From: Candidatus Kryptonium thompsonii
GTDB lineage: Bacteria > Bacteroidota > Ignavibacteria > Kryptoniales > Kryptoniaceae
Direction of reading: 5' to 3'
NCBI GenBank assembly: GCA_001442925.1
Contig: LDXX01000004.1
Location: forward strand, 127,001 to 191,000
Length of the DNA stretch: 64,000 nt
A program made the translations under genes and the position numbers. Positions within the stretch are counted from its first letter, which is position 1, and each line of letters starts with the position of its first letter. Below, piece by piece: positions 27,170-36,416 of the stretch. Under the pieces are notes generated by a model that did no database searches, was not told where the DNA came from, and saw only the letters and a program-made list of their open reading frames with translations.

Positions 27170-27184
27170 AATTGCCCTGAAAAA

Positions 27185-27757
27185 ATGAAAACCATAACAA
27201 TTATCTTATCACTACTTTTTTTAATCCCAAATCCACAGGAAAAAACAAAAGAAAAAGAAGTGGTTGTAATTGAAACAAAATTTGGGAACATAGTTATCGA
27301 ACTTTTTGATGATGTTGCACCGAAACATGCGGAAAATTTCAAAAAGTTAGCGCGTGAAGGTTTTTATAATGGTACAACCTTTCATAGAGTGATACCCGAC
27401 TTTGTCATTCAAGGCGGTGATCCCCTTTCAAAGGATAAAGACAGAAATAACGATGGTCGAGGAGGTCCAGGATATACACTTCCAGCAGAGATAAAGATGC
27501 CACACAAAAGAGGATTCGTAGGAGCAGCAAGACAGCCAGATAATGTAAACCCAGAAAAGAGGTCAAATGGAAGTCAATTTTATATTTGTTTAAAAGATTT
27601 GCCACATCTTGATGGAAACTACACAGTTTTTGGAAGAGTAATTGAGGGAATGGATGTGGTCGATAAAATAGCCCAAGTCCCAAGAGATAAAAGAGATAAC
27701 CCAATTGAAAAAGTAGAAATGAAAAAAGTTTATCTTAAGAAGCTCCAAGTGAAATAA
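27185..27757 (+). CDS. Exported cyclophilin-type peptidyl-prolyl isomerase
   Basis: Catalyses cis-trans isomerisation of proline peptide bonds, helping protein folding. The cyclophilin core starts near residue 26 (VVVIETKFGNIVIELF) and has FHRVIPDFVIQGGDP with the catalytic Arg68, Phe73 and Gln76, plus GSQFYICL. The N-terminal 16 residues (MKTITIILSLLFLIPN) look like a signal peptide, and the mature start is Lys/Glu-rich, so periplasmic location is likely. An insert SKDKDRNNDGRGGPGY after GGDP is common in bacterial PpiA/PpiB relatives. It follows uppP by 15 bases. Confidence 0.92.
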   Translation: MKTITIILSLLFLIPNPQEKTKEKEVVVIETKFGNIVIELFDDVAPKHAENFKKLAREGFYNGTTFHRVIPDFVIQGGDPLSKDKDRNNDGRGGPGYTLPAEIKMPHKRGFVGAARQPDNVNPEKRSNGSQFYICLKDLPHLDGNYTVFGRVIEGMDVVDKIAQVPRDKRDNPIEKVEMKKVYLKKLQVK

Positions 27758-27778
27758 TAAAACAAAAACGGAGGATTT

Positions 27779-29212
27779 ATGGCTCAAGCGGTCGAAGCTC
27801 AAAAAGAGGTAAAATTTGAAGCAAAGCTTGGGCTTTTTGATGCAACGATGATAGTAATGGGCTCAATGATCGGCTCAGGAATTTTCATAGCCCCATCAAT
27901 AATGGCTGGGTATATGCCCATTCCGTTGTTTCTGATTTTGTTGTGGGTTTTGGGAGGAATTCTAACAGCATTCGGAGCTATCGCGTATGGTGAACTTGCT
28001 GGGATGATGCCAAAAGCTGGAGGACAATATGTTTTCTTACGCGAAGCGTATAACCCACTGCTTGGATTTCTCTATGGATGGACGCTTTTCTTTGTAATTC
28101 AAAGCGGATTTATAGCGGCTGTTGCGATTGCATTTGCAAAATATCTTGGAGTTTTTATCCCTGCTCTTTCGGAAAATAATGTGATTTTAACTCTAAATAT
28201 ATTCGGCTGGAATTTTACTCTTAACAGCGCTCAACTTGTGGGGGTTGCTGTGATTGCCTTTTTGACCTGTATAAATTGTTTTGGAGTTGTTTTCGGAGCA
28301 TTAGTTCAAAATTTATTCACCGTCTCCAAAATAGCAGCTATAGCTTTGCTTGTATTTATCGCATTTACAATTGGGAACGGGGATTGGTCGAACTTTTCCT
28401 CAAGTTTTTCACTTAAAGATTTCAAACCAATCGCTCCACCAGAAGCTTTATCAATGGGATTTTTAGCTGCGCTTGCTGTCGCGATGTCAAAAGCTTTATT
28501 TGCTTACGATGCTTGGAATTCCGTCACATTTGCTGCAGAAGAAGTTAAAAACCCGCATAAAACTGTGCCTCGTTCGCTCGTCCTTGGAACGATCGGTGTT
28601 ATGCTTGTTTATGTTCTTGCAAATATGGCTTACCTTTACATCTTGCCAATAAAAGAAATGGCGCTTGTTCCAGATAACAGGGTTGCTGCAGCTGTAGCTG
28701 AAAAAATTTTCGGTACAATTGGAGCACAATTGATCGCAATAGCGATAATGATTTCAACATTCGGCTGTGACAATGGAATGATCCTTGCAGCACCAAGGGT
28801 ATATTACGCAATGGCAAAAGATGGGTTATTTTTCAAGGGTGCAGGAAAACTTCATCCAAAATATAAAACCCCAGTAAACTCGCTTATACTTCAAGGAATA
28901 TGGTCAAGTGTGTTAACTCTAAGTGGAACATACTCTGCGCTTCTAACTTATACCGCCTTTACATCCCTTCTTTTTAATGTGTTAACAGTTATTGGCTTAT
29001 TCATCTTACGGAAAAAATATCCTGATCGTGAAAGACCATATAAAGCATGGGGCTATCCCATAATTCCAATTTTCTATATACTTGTCGCTGTCTTTTTTAT
29101 CGTTTACATTATAATTGGCGATCCGAAAAGTTCAGGGCTTGGGTTATTGCTTGTATTGATTGGAGTTCCCGCTTATGTTTATTGGTCGAAAACAAAAAAT
29201 AATGCGTCGTAA
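27779..29212 (+). CDS. APC-family amino acid permease
   Basis: A 477-residue transporter with about 12 membrane helices. The first helix carries GSMIGSGIFIAPS, the substrate- and sodium-site motif of the amino acid-polyamine-organocation (APC) superfamily, and helix 6 carries AMSKALFAYDAWN. The N-terminal segment MAQAVEAQKEVKFEAKLGLFD matches L-type exchanger/permease relatives. Substrate is not determinable, though neutral amino acids are common for this branch. A strong ribosome-binding site (CGGAGG, 7 bases before ATG) is present. holA begins on the very next base after the stop. Confidence 0.92.
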   Translation: MAQAVEAQKEVKFEAKLGLFDATMIVMGSMIGSGIFIAPSIMAGYMPIPLFLILLWVLGGILTAFGAIAYGELAGMMPKAGGQYVFLREAYNPLLGFLYGWTLFFVIQSGFIAAVAIAFAKYLGVFIPALSENNVILTLNIFGWNFTLNSAQLVGVAVIAFLTCINCFGVVFGALVQNLFTVSKIAAIALLVFIAFTIGNGDWSNFSSSFSLKDFKPIAPPEALSMGFLAALAVAMSKALFAYDAWNSVTFAAEEVKNPHKTVPRSLVLGTIGVMLVYVLANMAYLYILPIKEMALVPDNRVAAAVAEKIFGTIGAQLIAIAIMISTFGCDNGMILAAPRVYYAMAKDGLFFKGAGKLHPKYKTPVNSLILQGIWSSVLTLSGTYSALLTYTAFTSLLFNVLTVIGLFILRKKYPDRERPYKAWGYPIIPIFYILVAVFFIVYIIIGDPKSSGLGLLLVLIGVPAYVYWSKTKNNAS

Positions 29213-30274
29213 ATGGGAAAGGAAAATCTTGACTTTGATGCTTTACATCTTGCGGTTAAGCATAAAAAGTTTGCCCCAGTATATGTCTTTTATGGCAATG
29301 AGGAATTTTTAATTGAGGAATCGATTAAAACAGTTGTTGAAAATGCCATCGACGATGGCTTGCGCGAATTTAACTTTGATACCGTCTATGGAAATGAAAT
29401 TGATATACAAGGTTTGCTCTCGCTTTTACTTTTGCTTCCAGTGATGAGTCAAAAGCGAGTTGTTGTAATGAGAAATTCAGAGAAGTTTTTAAATAAACTA
29501 TCGAGATCTAAAAAAGAAAAAGATGCGACGCTATTTATCAACTATTTAAAAAAGCCAAACCCTGACACAATTTTAATAATTGTTTTAAACGAGGTGGATT
29601 CTGAGAAGGAAATTTATAAAAAACTTTTTGAACTTGCTGAGGTAGTCGAGCTTAAAGCACCTTACGATTGGCAGATTCCGAGCTGGATTGCCAGGAGAGT
29701 TAAAGAACGAGGGATGCTCCCGCCGTGGAAAGGGAAAGAGATAACAAATGAAGCGTGTAAACTTCTTCAAGCCTATGTAGGTAATTCCCTTCGTGAAATT
29801 GACAATGAGATAACCAAACTTTTCATTTTCACGGGCGAGAAAAAAATTATTGATGTTGAAGATATAAAACAAGCCGTTGGAATGTCAAGAAATTTCACGG
29901 TGTTTGACCTTCAAAGATCAATTGGGGAAAGAAATTTACAACTTTCAATTACTATAGTTGAAAAAATGCTTCAAGCGGGTGAATTCCCACCAGTTATATT
30001 GACAATGCTCACAAGATATTTTTCGACCCTTTGGAAACTTTATGAGCTTAGGAAAACCGAAAAAGATCCTAAAAAACTTGCAAATTCACTCCAACTTAGC
30101 CCCTATCACATTCGGGAGTATTTGAATCAATTAGACAAGTTTAAAGAAAGCGAAATAAAAAATGCTTTCAAGTATCTAATTGAAGCTGATGAATTGATTA
30201 AAACAAGCCCAATTGACAGTAGAATTGTCCTAACTCAGATGGTTTACAAAATTGTAGCACAAAATCAAAATTAA
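29213..30274 (+). CDS. holA: DNA polymerase III subunit delta
   Basis: Clamp-loader subunit that opens the beta sliding clamp at the replication fork. The 353-residue sequence has the HolA landmarks: PVYVFYGNEEFLIEESI near residue 22, FNFDTVYG, SQKRVVVMRN, then IPSWIARRVKERG and NSLREIDNEITKLF. It lacks a functional Walker A, as expected for delta. Start and stop positions give the usual length. It is directly joined to the permease gene (no gap), so its translation may depend on reinitiation. Confidence 0.92.
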   Translation: MGKENLDFDALHLAVKHKKFAPVYVFYGNEEFLIEESIKTVVENAIDDGLREFNFDTVYGNEIDIQGLLSLLLLLPVMSQKRVVVMRNSEKFLNKLSRSKKEKDATLFINYLKKPNPDTILIIVLNEVDSEKEIYKKLFELAEVVELKAPYDWQIPSWIARRVKERGMLPPWKGKEITNEACKLLQAYVGNSLREIDNEITKLFIFTGEKKIIDVEDIKQAVGMSRNFTVFDLQRSIGERNLQLSITIVEKMLQAGEFPPVILTMLTRYFSTLWKLYELRKTEKDPKKLANSLQLSPYHIREYLNQLDKFKESEIKNAFKYLIEADELIKTSPIDSRIVLTQMVYKIVAQNQN

Positions 30275-30285
30275 AAATCTGATTC

Positions 30286-31239
30286 TCAATATCCAGCCAA
30301 CTTATCGACAACATTGATAAGTTCTTTGCCATTAATATATCGTTTAAAATTTTCAATGAAAAGATTTGTCGGCTCTTCCCAGTAATTTGGGAAAAGACCA
30401 GCGATGTGTGGGGTTACAAGGACATTCTCCATCTCCCACAATGGCGAATCAGAAGGCAACGGTTCATCTTCGAAGACATCAATTCCAGCACCACGAATTT
30501 TTCCCTCTTTCAAGGCATTTATTAATGCTTTTTCATCAACAACAGCTCCACGACCAATGTTGAAAAAATATGGTTTTTTCTTCATCATATTAAATTCCTT
30601 CTCCCCTATCAAATGATGTGTTTCATCAGTCAACGGTAAAACTACAACTATAAAATCAGAATTTTCAAGAAGATGTTGCATCTCCGCCCTTGTCACCACT
30701 TCATCAACATATTCAACTTTTGTCTTTGTTCTCTTCATACCAATCACATACATCCCGAATGCCTTAGCAACTTTTGCAACTTGCCTTCCAATATTGCCAA
30801 GCCCAAGAATTCCCATGGTTTTTCCATAAAGAGATTCAAATTCCTTCGCCACTTGTTTATCCCACACCTTCAACCTTTGGTTGGCGTAAATTTTTTTAAA
30901 CCCTCTCGTCAAAGTCAAGATCATTCCAAACAAGAACTCGGTCATATGATATTGGTGAATTCCTTTTGAGCAGGTGACAATAACATCCGAGTTTACAATT
31001 TCGGGATACAAGATCATATCAACACCAGCATATCCAAGATGAACCCAACGCAAATTTTTCGCCTTTTGAACATGCTCTCTCTCAAAATCCCCAAAAATTA
31101 TCTCAACATCTTTAATAAATTCATCAACTTTGCTTTTGTCAGGCTCAAAAATTATTTCAGCTTCGCTTCCAATTTCTTTGATAATTTTATCAAGATGTGA
31201 ACTTCGGATTCGGTGGGTTATAAGGACTTTTCTCTTCAT
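30286..31239 (-). CDS. D-2-hydroxyacid dehydrogenase family protein
   Basis: NAD(P)-dependent oxidoreductase of the D-isomer-specific 2-hydroxyacid family. The nucleotide-binding motif is GILGLGNIGRQVAK (from residue 143). The catalytic residues are Arg230 (NIGRGAVVDE), Glu259 (DVFEDEP) and His278 (TPHIAG), all present. Length (317) is typical. The NADP(H) or NAD(H) preference and substrate (glyoxylate, hydroxypyruvate, lactate) cannot be decided. It is the last gene of the folE operon; its start overlaps the reductase stop (ATGA). Confidence 0.92.
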   Translation of the reverse strand: MKRKVLITHRIRSSHLDKIIKEIGSEAEIIFEPDKSKVDEFIKDVEIIFGDFEREHVQKAKNLRWVHLGYAGVDMILYPEIVNSDVIVTCSKGIHQYHMTEFLFGMILTLTRGFKKIYANQRLKVWDKQVAKEFESLYGKTMGILGLGNIGRQVAKVAKAFGMYVIGMKRTKTKVEYVDEVVTRAEMQHLLENSDFIVVVLPLTDETHHLIGEKEFNMMKKKPYFFNIGRGAVVDEKALINALKEGKIRGAGIDVFEDEPLPSDSPLWEMENVLVTPHIAGLFPNYWEEPTNLFIENFKRYINGKELINVVDKLAGY

Positions 31240-32246
31240 CCAGGCTTAATCTTTTTTGGAACGAAATCGCTGCTATGACCAGGGAAGAATTTTGAAGATG
31301 GATCAATATAATTTTTTGCGCTGTTTACCGCAATAGCTGCTTCACCAAAGCCGGTTGAAATTAATTTTAATTTACCAAAATAGCCTGCTATATCTCCAGC
31401 CGCATAAATGCCGGGGATATTTGTTTCCATTTTTGAGTTTACCTTTATCGCGTTTTTATCAATTTCAAGTCCCCAGCCCTGGATAAATTCAAGATTTGCG
31501 AGAAAACCGAGAGATAAAATTATATGCTCAACCTCAAGATAAGTTTCTTCACCATTTCGATTATCAAAAATTGTAGCACCTTCAACATGTTCATCCCCAT
31601 GGACACGTTTTAGTTCATAAAATGTTTTCACATGAACAGTTGAATTTAAAAGTTTTTTCAAGCTATCTTCATGAGCTTTAAAAACATCACGCCTATGGAT
31701 CAAGGTTATATTTTTTGCTATGCCCTCAAGATTTAAAGCCCAATCAACCGCGGAATCCCCACCTCCAACGATGAGAATATTTTTACCCTTGAAGATTGAT
31801 TTATCTTTAATGATGTAATGAATTCCGCGACCTTCAAGCCTTTGCACATCGGGTATATCAAGCTTTCTTGGGACGAAAGCTCCTATTCCAAGTGTTAAAA
31901 CCACACTTTTCGAGAGGTGAACACTTCCACTTTCAGATGTGAGTTTAAGAATGTTCCCCCCTTCAATTTTCTCAAGATTGACAATTTTCTCGCTTAGACA
32001 AACTGTGGGTTCATATTGCATTGCTTGGCTTATTAGGTTCTCTGCCAAATCTTTAGCTAAAATTTTAGGAAAGCCTGCCACATCATAAATAAATTTCTCC
32101 GGATAAAGCGCTGTAAGTTGTCCCCCAAGTTGAGGGAGGGCATCAATTAACTTTGCCTTCATATCCCTCAGACCAGCATAATAAGTTGCATAAAGTCCAA
32201 CGGGTCCAGCGCCAACAATCGTTATGTCGAAAATTTCATCTTTCAT
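31236..32246 (-). CDS. Thioredoxin reductase-like ferredoxin-NADP(+) reductase
   Basis: FAD-dependent enzyme transferring electrons between ferredoxin (or flavodoxin) and NADP. It has FAD and NAD(P) Rossmann motifs (VGAGPVGLYATYYAG near residue 11 and VGGGDSAVDWALNLEG near residue 160) and the C-terminal TNIPGIYAAGDIAGY. The redox CxxC of thioredoxin reductases is absent, and the N-terminal LPQLGGQLTALYPEK is the signature of the Chlorobium/Bacillus type FNR. Function in the electron supply for biosynthesis is inferred. Length (336) is standard. Start codon overlaps the SDR stop (ATGA). Confidence 0.92.
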   Translation of the reverse strand: MKDEIFDITIVGAGPVGLYATYYAGLRDMKAKLIDALPQLGGQLTALYPEKFIYDVAGFPKILAKDLAENLISQAMQYEPTVCLSEKIVNLEKIEGGNILKLTSESGSVHLSKSVVLTLGIGAFVPRKLDIPDVQRLEGRGIHYIIKDKSIFKGKNILIVGGGDSAVDWALNLEGIAKNITLIHRRDVFKAHEDSLKKLLNSTVHVKTFYELKRVHGDEHVEGATIFDNRNGEETYLEVEHIILSLGFLANLEFIQGWGLEIDKNAIKVNSKMETNIPGIYAAGDIAGYFGKLKLISTGFGEAAIAVNSAKNYIDPSSKFFPGHSSDFVPKKIKPG

Positions 32247-32959
32247 TTTGGGTTCGTTGGTCTTAAAATTAAATGGCTTAACATCGCTCTTTCTGGCAAA
32301 GTTGCGATAAGAAGAGCCGTTTGCGCTACATCTTCCGGTTTTAAAACTTTATTCCTGGCGGGTGGATTTGAGCCCGCAACATTTGAAAAGTTCGTATCAA
32401 CCGAACCCGGGCACAAAGAAGCAACTCTAATGTTATATTCTCTAACCTCATGCATTATTGATTCAGTAAATCCATTCACAGCCCACTTGGTCGCTGCATA
32501 AACAGCCATATTTTTAACCCCAAGTGTTCCAGCAATTGATGAGATATTTATAATGACCCCGGAATTTTGTTTCATCATATAAGGCAAAACATATTTAGTA
32601 AAGAGAAAGACACCGCGAAAATTCACACCAACCATGCTGTCAAACTCATCCACAGTAAGCTCAACAACTGGCTTGTAAATTCCAAATCCTGCATTATTGA
32701 TGAGTATATCGATTTTACCGAATTGCTCAATGGTTTTCTCAACCGCGTTTTTCACATCTTTTTCATTTGAAACATCCCCTTTAAAAATCAAACATGTTCC
32801 GTTATTAGATTCAATTTCTGACTTTAATTTTTTTAAATCCTCTTCTGTTCTTGCAATTGCTGAAATTTTCGCTCCTTCCTTTGCAAACAAAAGAGCAATT
32901 GCTTTTCCAATCCCCCTACTTGCTCCAGTTACAATTGTAACTTTATTATCAAGCAGCAT
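32243..32959 (-). CDS. Short-chain dehydrogenase/reductase
   Basis: A 238-residue classical SDR. NAD(P) motif TGASRGIG (11-18), NNAG (88-91), catalytic Ser140/141 (NISSIAG) and Tyr154/Lys158 (YAATK) are all present. The Arg in TGASRGIG and Arg37 suggest NADPH. Annotation often says 3-ketoacyl-ACP reductase or sepiapterin-like for such proteins; substrate is not determinable. The position directly after folE makes a role in pteridine reduction conceivable but unproven. Confidence 0.9.
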   Translation of the reverse strand: MLLDNKVTIVTGASRGIGKAIALLFAKEGAKISAIARTEEDLKKLKSEIESNNGTCLIFKGDVSNEKDVKNAVEKTIEQFGKIDILINNAGFGIYKPVVELTVDEFDSMVGVNFRGVFLFTKYVLPYMMKQNSGVIINISSIAGTLGVKNMAVYAATKWAVNGFTESIMHEVREYNIRVASLCPGSVDTNFSNVAGSNPPARNKVLKPEDVAQTALLIATLPERAMLSHLILRPTNPK

Positions 32960-32978
32960 TTTTACCCCATATTTATTT

Positions 32979-33584
32979 TTATGTTAAATCCTGGCTTATC
33001 AAATGCATGAATTCATCTCTCGTCTTAGCATCTTCTACAAAAACGCCATGCATTGCGCTTGTCGTCGCAACTGAATTTTGTTTTTCAACCCCTCGCATTA
33101 TCATGCAAAGATGTCTCGCCTCGATTACAACTGCGACACCCTTGGGATTCAAATACTCATTCAATGTATCTGCAATTTGCTGTGTCAACCTTTCTTGAAC
33201 TTGAAGGCGACGGCTGAATACTTCAACAATTCTCGGAATTTTGCTCAAACCAACTATTTTTCCATTCGGAATGTAGGCAATATGGACCTTTCCATAGAAA
33301 GGAAGGAGATGATGTTCGCACAAGCTAAAAAAGTCGATATTTTTAACTACAACCATTTCGTTATATTTTTCATTGAAAATCGCGCCGTTTAAAACCTTTT
33401 CTATCTCTTCACGATAGCCTTTTGTAAAATATTCAAATGCTTCGGCAACGCGTATTGGTGTTCTCTTTAAACCTTCTCTCTCCGGGTCTTCACCGATCTC
33501 AATGAGAAGTTCCCTTATTAAATCAGCGATTTTTTCAATGTCAAGTCTATTTTGAACAATTTGTTCCTTTCTATTTTCGCCCAT
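32979..33584 (-). CDS. folE: GTP cyclohydrolase I
   Basis: First enzyme of tetrahydrofolate synthesis: GTP to 7,8-dihydroneopterin triphosphate. Zinc ligands Cys89, His92 ([10 protein letters not shown]) and Cys160 (RHLCMIMRG) are present, as is the GTP site with [10 protein letters not shown] and [12 protein letters not shown]. Length (201) and the basic core match FolE type IA. The ATG at 33584 has an AAAGG site 8 bases before it. It leads an operon with SDR, ferredoxin-NADP reductase and hydroxyacid dehydrogenase. No other folate gene is seen here. Confidence 0.96.
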   Translation of the reverse strand: MGENRKEQIVQNRLDIEKIADLIRELLIEIGEDPEREGLKRTPIRVAEAFEYFTKGYREEIEKVLNGAIFNEKYNEMVVVKNIDFFSLCEHHLLPFYGKVHIAYIPNGKIVGLSKIPRIVEVFSRRLQVQERLTQQIADTLNEYLNPKGVAVVIEARHLCMIMRGVEKQNSVATTSAMHGVFVEDAKTRDEFMHLISQDLT

Positions 33585-33725
33585 ACTTCAAACCTTTATT
33601 TTGTTTTTCTATTAAAAACAATTGAGAACCTCTTTATGTTTCAAGAGCCAAAAAGTTTTTTATCAGGTTTAAAATTTATAAATTCTTTAGGTAAGTTAAA
33701 AATAAAAACTAAGGGGTGACTTAAG

Positions 33726-34577
33726 ATGACGCCGATAATCATCGCTCTTATAGTTGCAGCAGGAATCTCAATCTATGGATCAATTACTGGTAGAACAAAA
33801 CAAACCATCCCAATTTCAATTGCTGTTTTGATAATTGGGTTGCTTTTCGCTTCTGTTGTAACTATCCCAGCTGGGCATGTTGGGGTGTTAACTTTGTTTG
33901 GAAAAGTTGACCCAGAAGAACTACCAGAAGGTTTACACCTGATAAATCCTTTAAAATCCCTCCACACAATGTCGATAAGAACACAAGAAATTTTTGAGCA
34001 CGCAGAAGTTCCAAGCAAAGAAGGGTTAAGCGTCGGACTTGAAGTTTCGCTCTTATATCACATTGAACCAACGATGGCAAGCGATATCTATAGAACACTT
34101 GGCGAAAACTACGATGCTGTGTTAATAGTCCCGATGCTTAGAGCAGCGATAAGAAATGTAACTGTATATCATGAAGCCAAAGAACTTTACACATCTGGGC
34201 GCGAGGTAATAGCAGGGCAAATTTTCGCTGAGCTTGACAAAGCGTTAAGAGCAAGAGGGATAATTGTTGAAGCAGTCCTTTTAAGAAAAATCGTCCTCCC
34301 AGAACAAGTTCAACAAGCGATAAACAATAAACTTGCCGCAGAACAAGAAGCCGAAAGAATGAAATTTGTCATCCTCAGAGAAGAACAGGAAGCAAAACGC
34401 AAAAGAATAGAAGCTCAAGGAATTGCGGACTTCCAAAATATAGTTCGCCAAGGAATTGATGAAAGATTGTTGAAATGGAAAGCGCTTGAAACTGTAAATG
34501 AACTTGCTAAATCACCAAACACAAAATTTATAATTCTCGGGGATAAATCAGGGCTCCCGATCATAGTTCAACCATAA
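33726..34577 (+). CDS. SPFH/prohibitin-family membrane protein
   Basis: A 283-residue protein with N-terminal hydrophobic segments (residues about 3-16 and 30-46) and a band-7/prohibitin domain (about 45-215): IPAGHVGVLTLFGKV, then PEGLHLINPLKS. A charged helix-rich tail (EQEAERMKFVILREEQEAKR) follows as in prohibitins. These proteins form large ring-like membrane assemblies that organise proteases and lipids. AGGGG-type site before the ATG. It sits 17 bases before rmuC on the same strand. Specific bacterial function is not known. Confidence 0.88.
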   Translation: MTPIIIALIVAAGISIYGSITGRTKQTIPISIAVLIIGLLFASVVTIPAGHVGVLTLFGKVDPEELPEGLHLINPLKSLHTMSIRTQEIFEHAEVPSKEGLSVGLEVSLLYHIEPTMASDIYRTLGENYDAVLIVPMLRAAIRNVTVYHEAKELYTSGREVIAGQIFAELDKALRARGIIVEAVLLRKIVLPEQVQQAINNKLAAEQEAERMKFVILREEQEAKRKRIEAQGIADFQNIVRQGIDERLLKWKALETVNELAKSPNTKFIILGDKSGLPIIVQP

Positions 34578-34594
34578 AATGACGGAGGCAAAAG

Positions 34595-35728
34595 ATGCTT
34601 GAGGTGATCCTCATCATTGGAATTACAATAATTCTCATTGTTTTGATTTTCTTATTTCGTCAGAGCCAAAAATCATCAGATTTGTGGAAACAAGAAGTTT
34701 CAAATCTCCGACTTGAATTCATTCAGCAACTACAGGGAGTAGTTCAAAATGTGAACTCCCAAATACAAAATATGAGCAATCATGTTAACGCTGTTACATT
34801 CCAACTGAATCAGAAGCTTGACAACAGTATTTCTTACCTATCAACCCATATGAATCAAGCAATTGCGCAGATGGTTGGAACCGTTACAAGCAATCTTCAA
34901 ACCATAACTGAGTCGACGGGACAAATGAATCAACGCCTTGACAATGCGTCAAAAATTATATCTGAGCTTATGAAACAAGTTGGCGAGATGAAAGAGGGAG
35001 CAAATCAAATCAAAAACATTGGTCAAAGCATAGCAAAACTTGAGGACCTCTTTAGCGTCCAACAATTTAGGGGAAGGTTTGGGGAGATAATGCTCGAAAA
35101 TATGATCAAAGATATACTGCCCAAAGAATACTACGAATTTCAATTTGAATTCAAAAACAGGAAGAAGGTTGACGCGATAATAAAAATTAACGATAGACTG
35201 CTTTCAATCGATTCGAAGTTCCCCCTTGATAATTATCGGAAAATGCTCGACTCCAAAGATGAAGCCGAGAAAAAGAAATTAAAAGCCGAATTCATAAAAG
35301 ATGTCAAGAAAAGGGTTGAGGAAATTGCCCAAAATTATATCCAGCCGACGGAAAACACATTCGATTTTGCGATGATGTATATCCCATCTGAAAGTGTATA
35401 TTACGAACTCATCACAGATGAAGAAAGTGGGATTTTAAACTATATGCTTGAAAGAAAGGTCATACCCGTATCCCCAAGCGTTTTATATGCGCAGTTGGAG
35501 GTTTTCAACACAGGTTTTAAGGCAATTCAATTTGAAAGAAATGTTCACCAGATCATTGATTCACTGTCAAAACTTCTCTCAGAATTCGATGGGATAATGC
35601 GTGAATTTGACACGCTTGGAAAGCATATAAATAACGCTCAGTCAAAATATCTTGAAGTCGATAAAAAATTGGCACAGTTTAACAGTTACTTCAGACAAAT
35701 AGCTGGCCATGGCACAGTCCCAGATTAA
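34595..35728 (+). CDS. rmuC: RmuC family DNA recombination protein
   Basis: A 377-residue protein with an N-terminal membrane anchor (about residues 3-21), a coiled coil (about 25-155) and a C-terminal RmuC nuclease-like domain: GRFGEIMLENMIKDILP, VDAIIKINDRLLSIDSKFPLD. The core residues (E..ID.K.P) fit a PD-(D/E)xK-like fold. RmuC limits recombination at inverted repeats in E. coli. CGGAGG-type site 7 bases before the ATG. The stop is followed after 82 bases by pgsA. Confidence 0.92.
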   Translation: MLEVILIIGITIILIVLIFLFRQSQKSSDLWKQEVSNLRLEFIQQLQGVVQNVNSQIQNMSNHVNAVTFQLNQKLDNSISYLSTHMNQAIAQMVGTVTSNLQTITESTGQMNQRLDNASKIISELMKQVGEMKEGANQIKNIGQSIAKLEDLFSVQQFRGRFGEIMLENMIKDILPKEYYEFQFEFKNRKKVDAIIKINDRLLSIDSKFPLDNYRKMLDSKDEAEKKKLKAEFIKDVKKRVEEIAQNYIQPTENTFDFAMMYIPSESVYYELITDEESGILNYMLERKVIPVSPSVLYAQLEVFNTGFKAIQFERNVHQIIDSLSKLLSEFDGIMREFDTLGKHINNAQSKYLEVDKKLAQFNSYFRQIAGHGTVPD

Positions 35729-35810
35729 ATTATGTCCCTTAAACCTTTTCTTGAATTTAAACAAATTAGTTATTAACTTAATTCAGGTCGCGAATAAAAC
35801 TCATCGTCAA

Positions 35811-36416
35811 ATGGCTTTGCCGAATCATCTAACAGTTCTGCGGATCATTCTTTCTCCAATTTTTGTTGTCCTGTTTCTCTCTGAAAATGTTTTCTTTAAA
35901 CAATTATCTTTACTTGTTTATGTTATAGCTGCGTTGACTGATTGGTATGATGGCTGGATTGCAAGAAAATTTGGACGTGTGACACCTTGGGGGAGATTTA
36001 TGGATCCGCTTGCGGATAAGATTCTAACATCATCTGCATTTATCTCCTTTGCATCTCTTGGTTTGGTTGAAACGTGGATGGTCGTCACAATAGTGATTCG
36101 TGATATATTAATAACTCTCCTTAGGTCTTATGCTGAATTAAAAAATAAGCCAGTCATAACAACAAAGGGAGCAAAGGCTAAAACATTTATTCAGATGAGT
36201 TTTATTTACTATCTTCTCTTCGCTTATGTCACTGATTTAAGTTTTAAAGGTGTAAACTTTAAGCTTTCTCTCTTGAATCCGACTTTGATATATTGGGTTA
36301 TGCTTTTCGTAACTCTGATAACCTTATGGACCGGGGTAGCTTACCTTTACGACAACTGGAAGATAATCAAAACTTTTTATGTCGCAGCAGGCAAAAGAGC
36401 TTCGGAATCAGCATAA
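35811..36416 (+). CDS. pgsA: CDP-diacylglycerol-glycerol-3-phosphate 3-phosphatidyltransferase
   Basis: Membrane enzyme that makes phosphatidylglycerol phosphate. The CDP-alcohol phosphatidyltransferase motif (DG-x2-AR-x8-G-x3-D-x3-D) is exactly present: DGWIARK... G... DPLADK. The sequence MALPNHLTVLRIILSP is the normal PgsA start, so the ATG at 35811 is chosen over an in-frame ATG at 35709 that lies inside rmuC. Several membrane segments. Its 3' end overlaps pgpA by 38 bases, and the two encode successive steps of phosphatidylglycerol synthesis. Confidence 0.94.
   Translation: MALPNHLTVLRIILSPIFVVLFLSENVFFKQLSLLVYVIAALTDWYDGWIARKFGRVTPWGRFMDPLADKILTSSAFISFASLGLVETWMVVTIVIRDILITLLRSYAELKNKPVITTKGAKAKTFIQMSFIYYLLFAYVTDLSFKGVNFKLSLLNPTLIYWVMLFVTLITLWTGVAYLYDNWKIIKTFYVAAGKRASESA

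Noticed and set aside
31236-32246. Thioredoxin reductase
   Set aside because: The fold matches, but the redox CxxC is absent and the N-terminal motif is that of the ferredoxin-NADP reductase branch.
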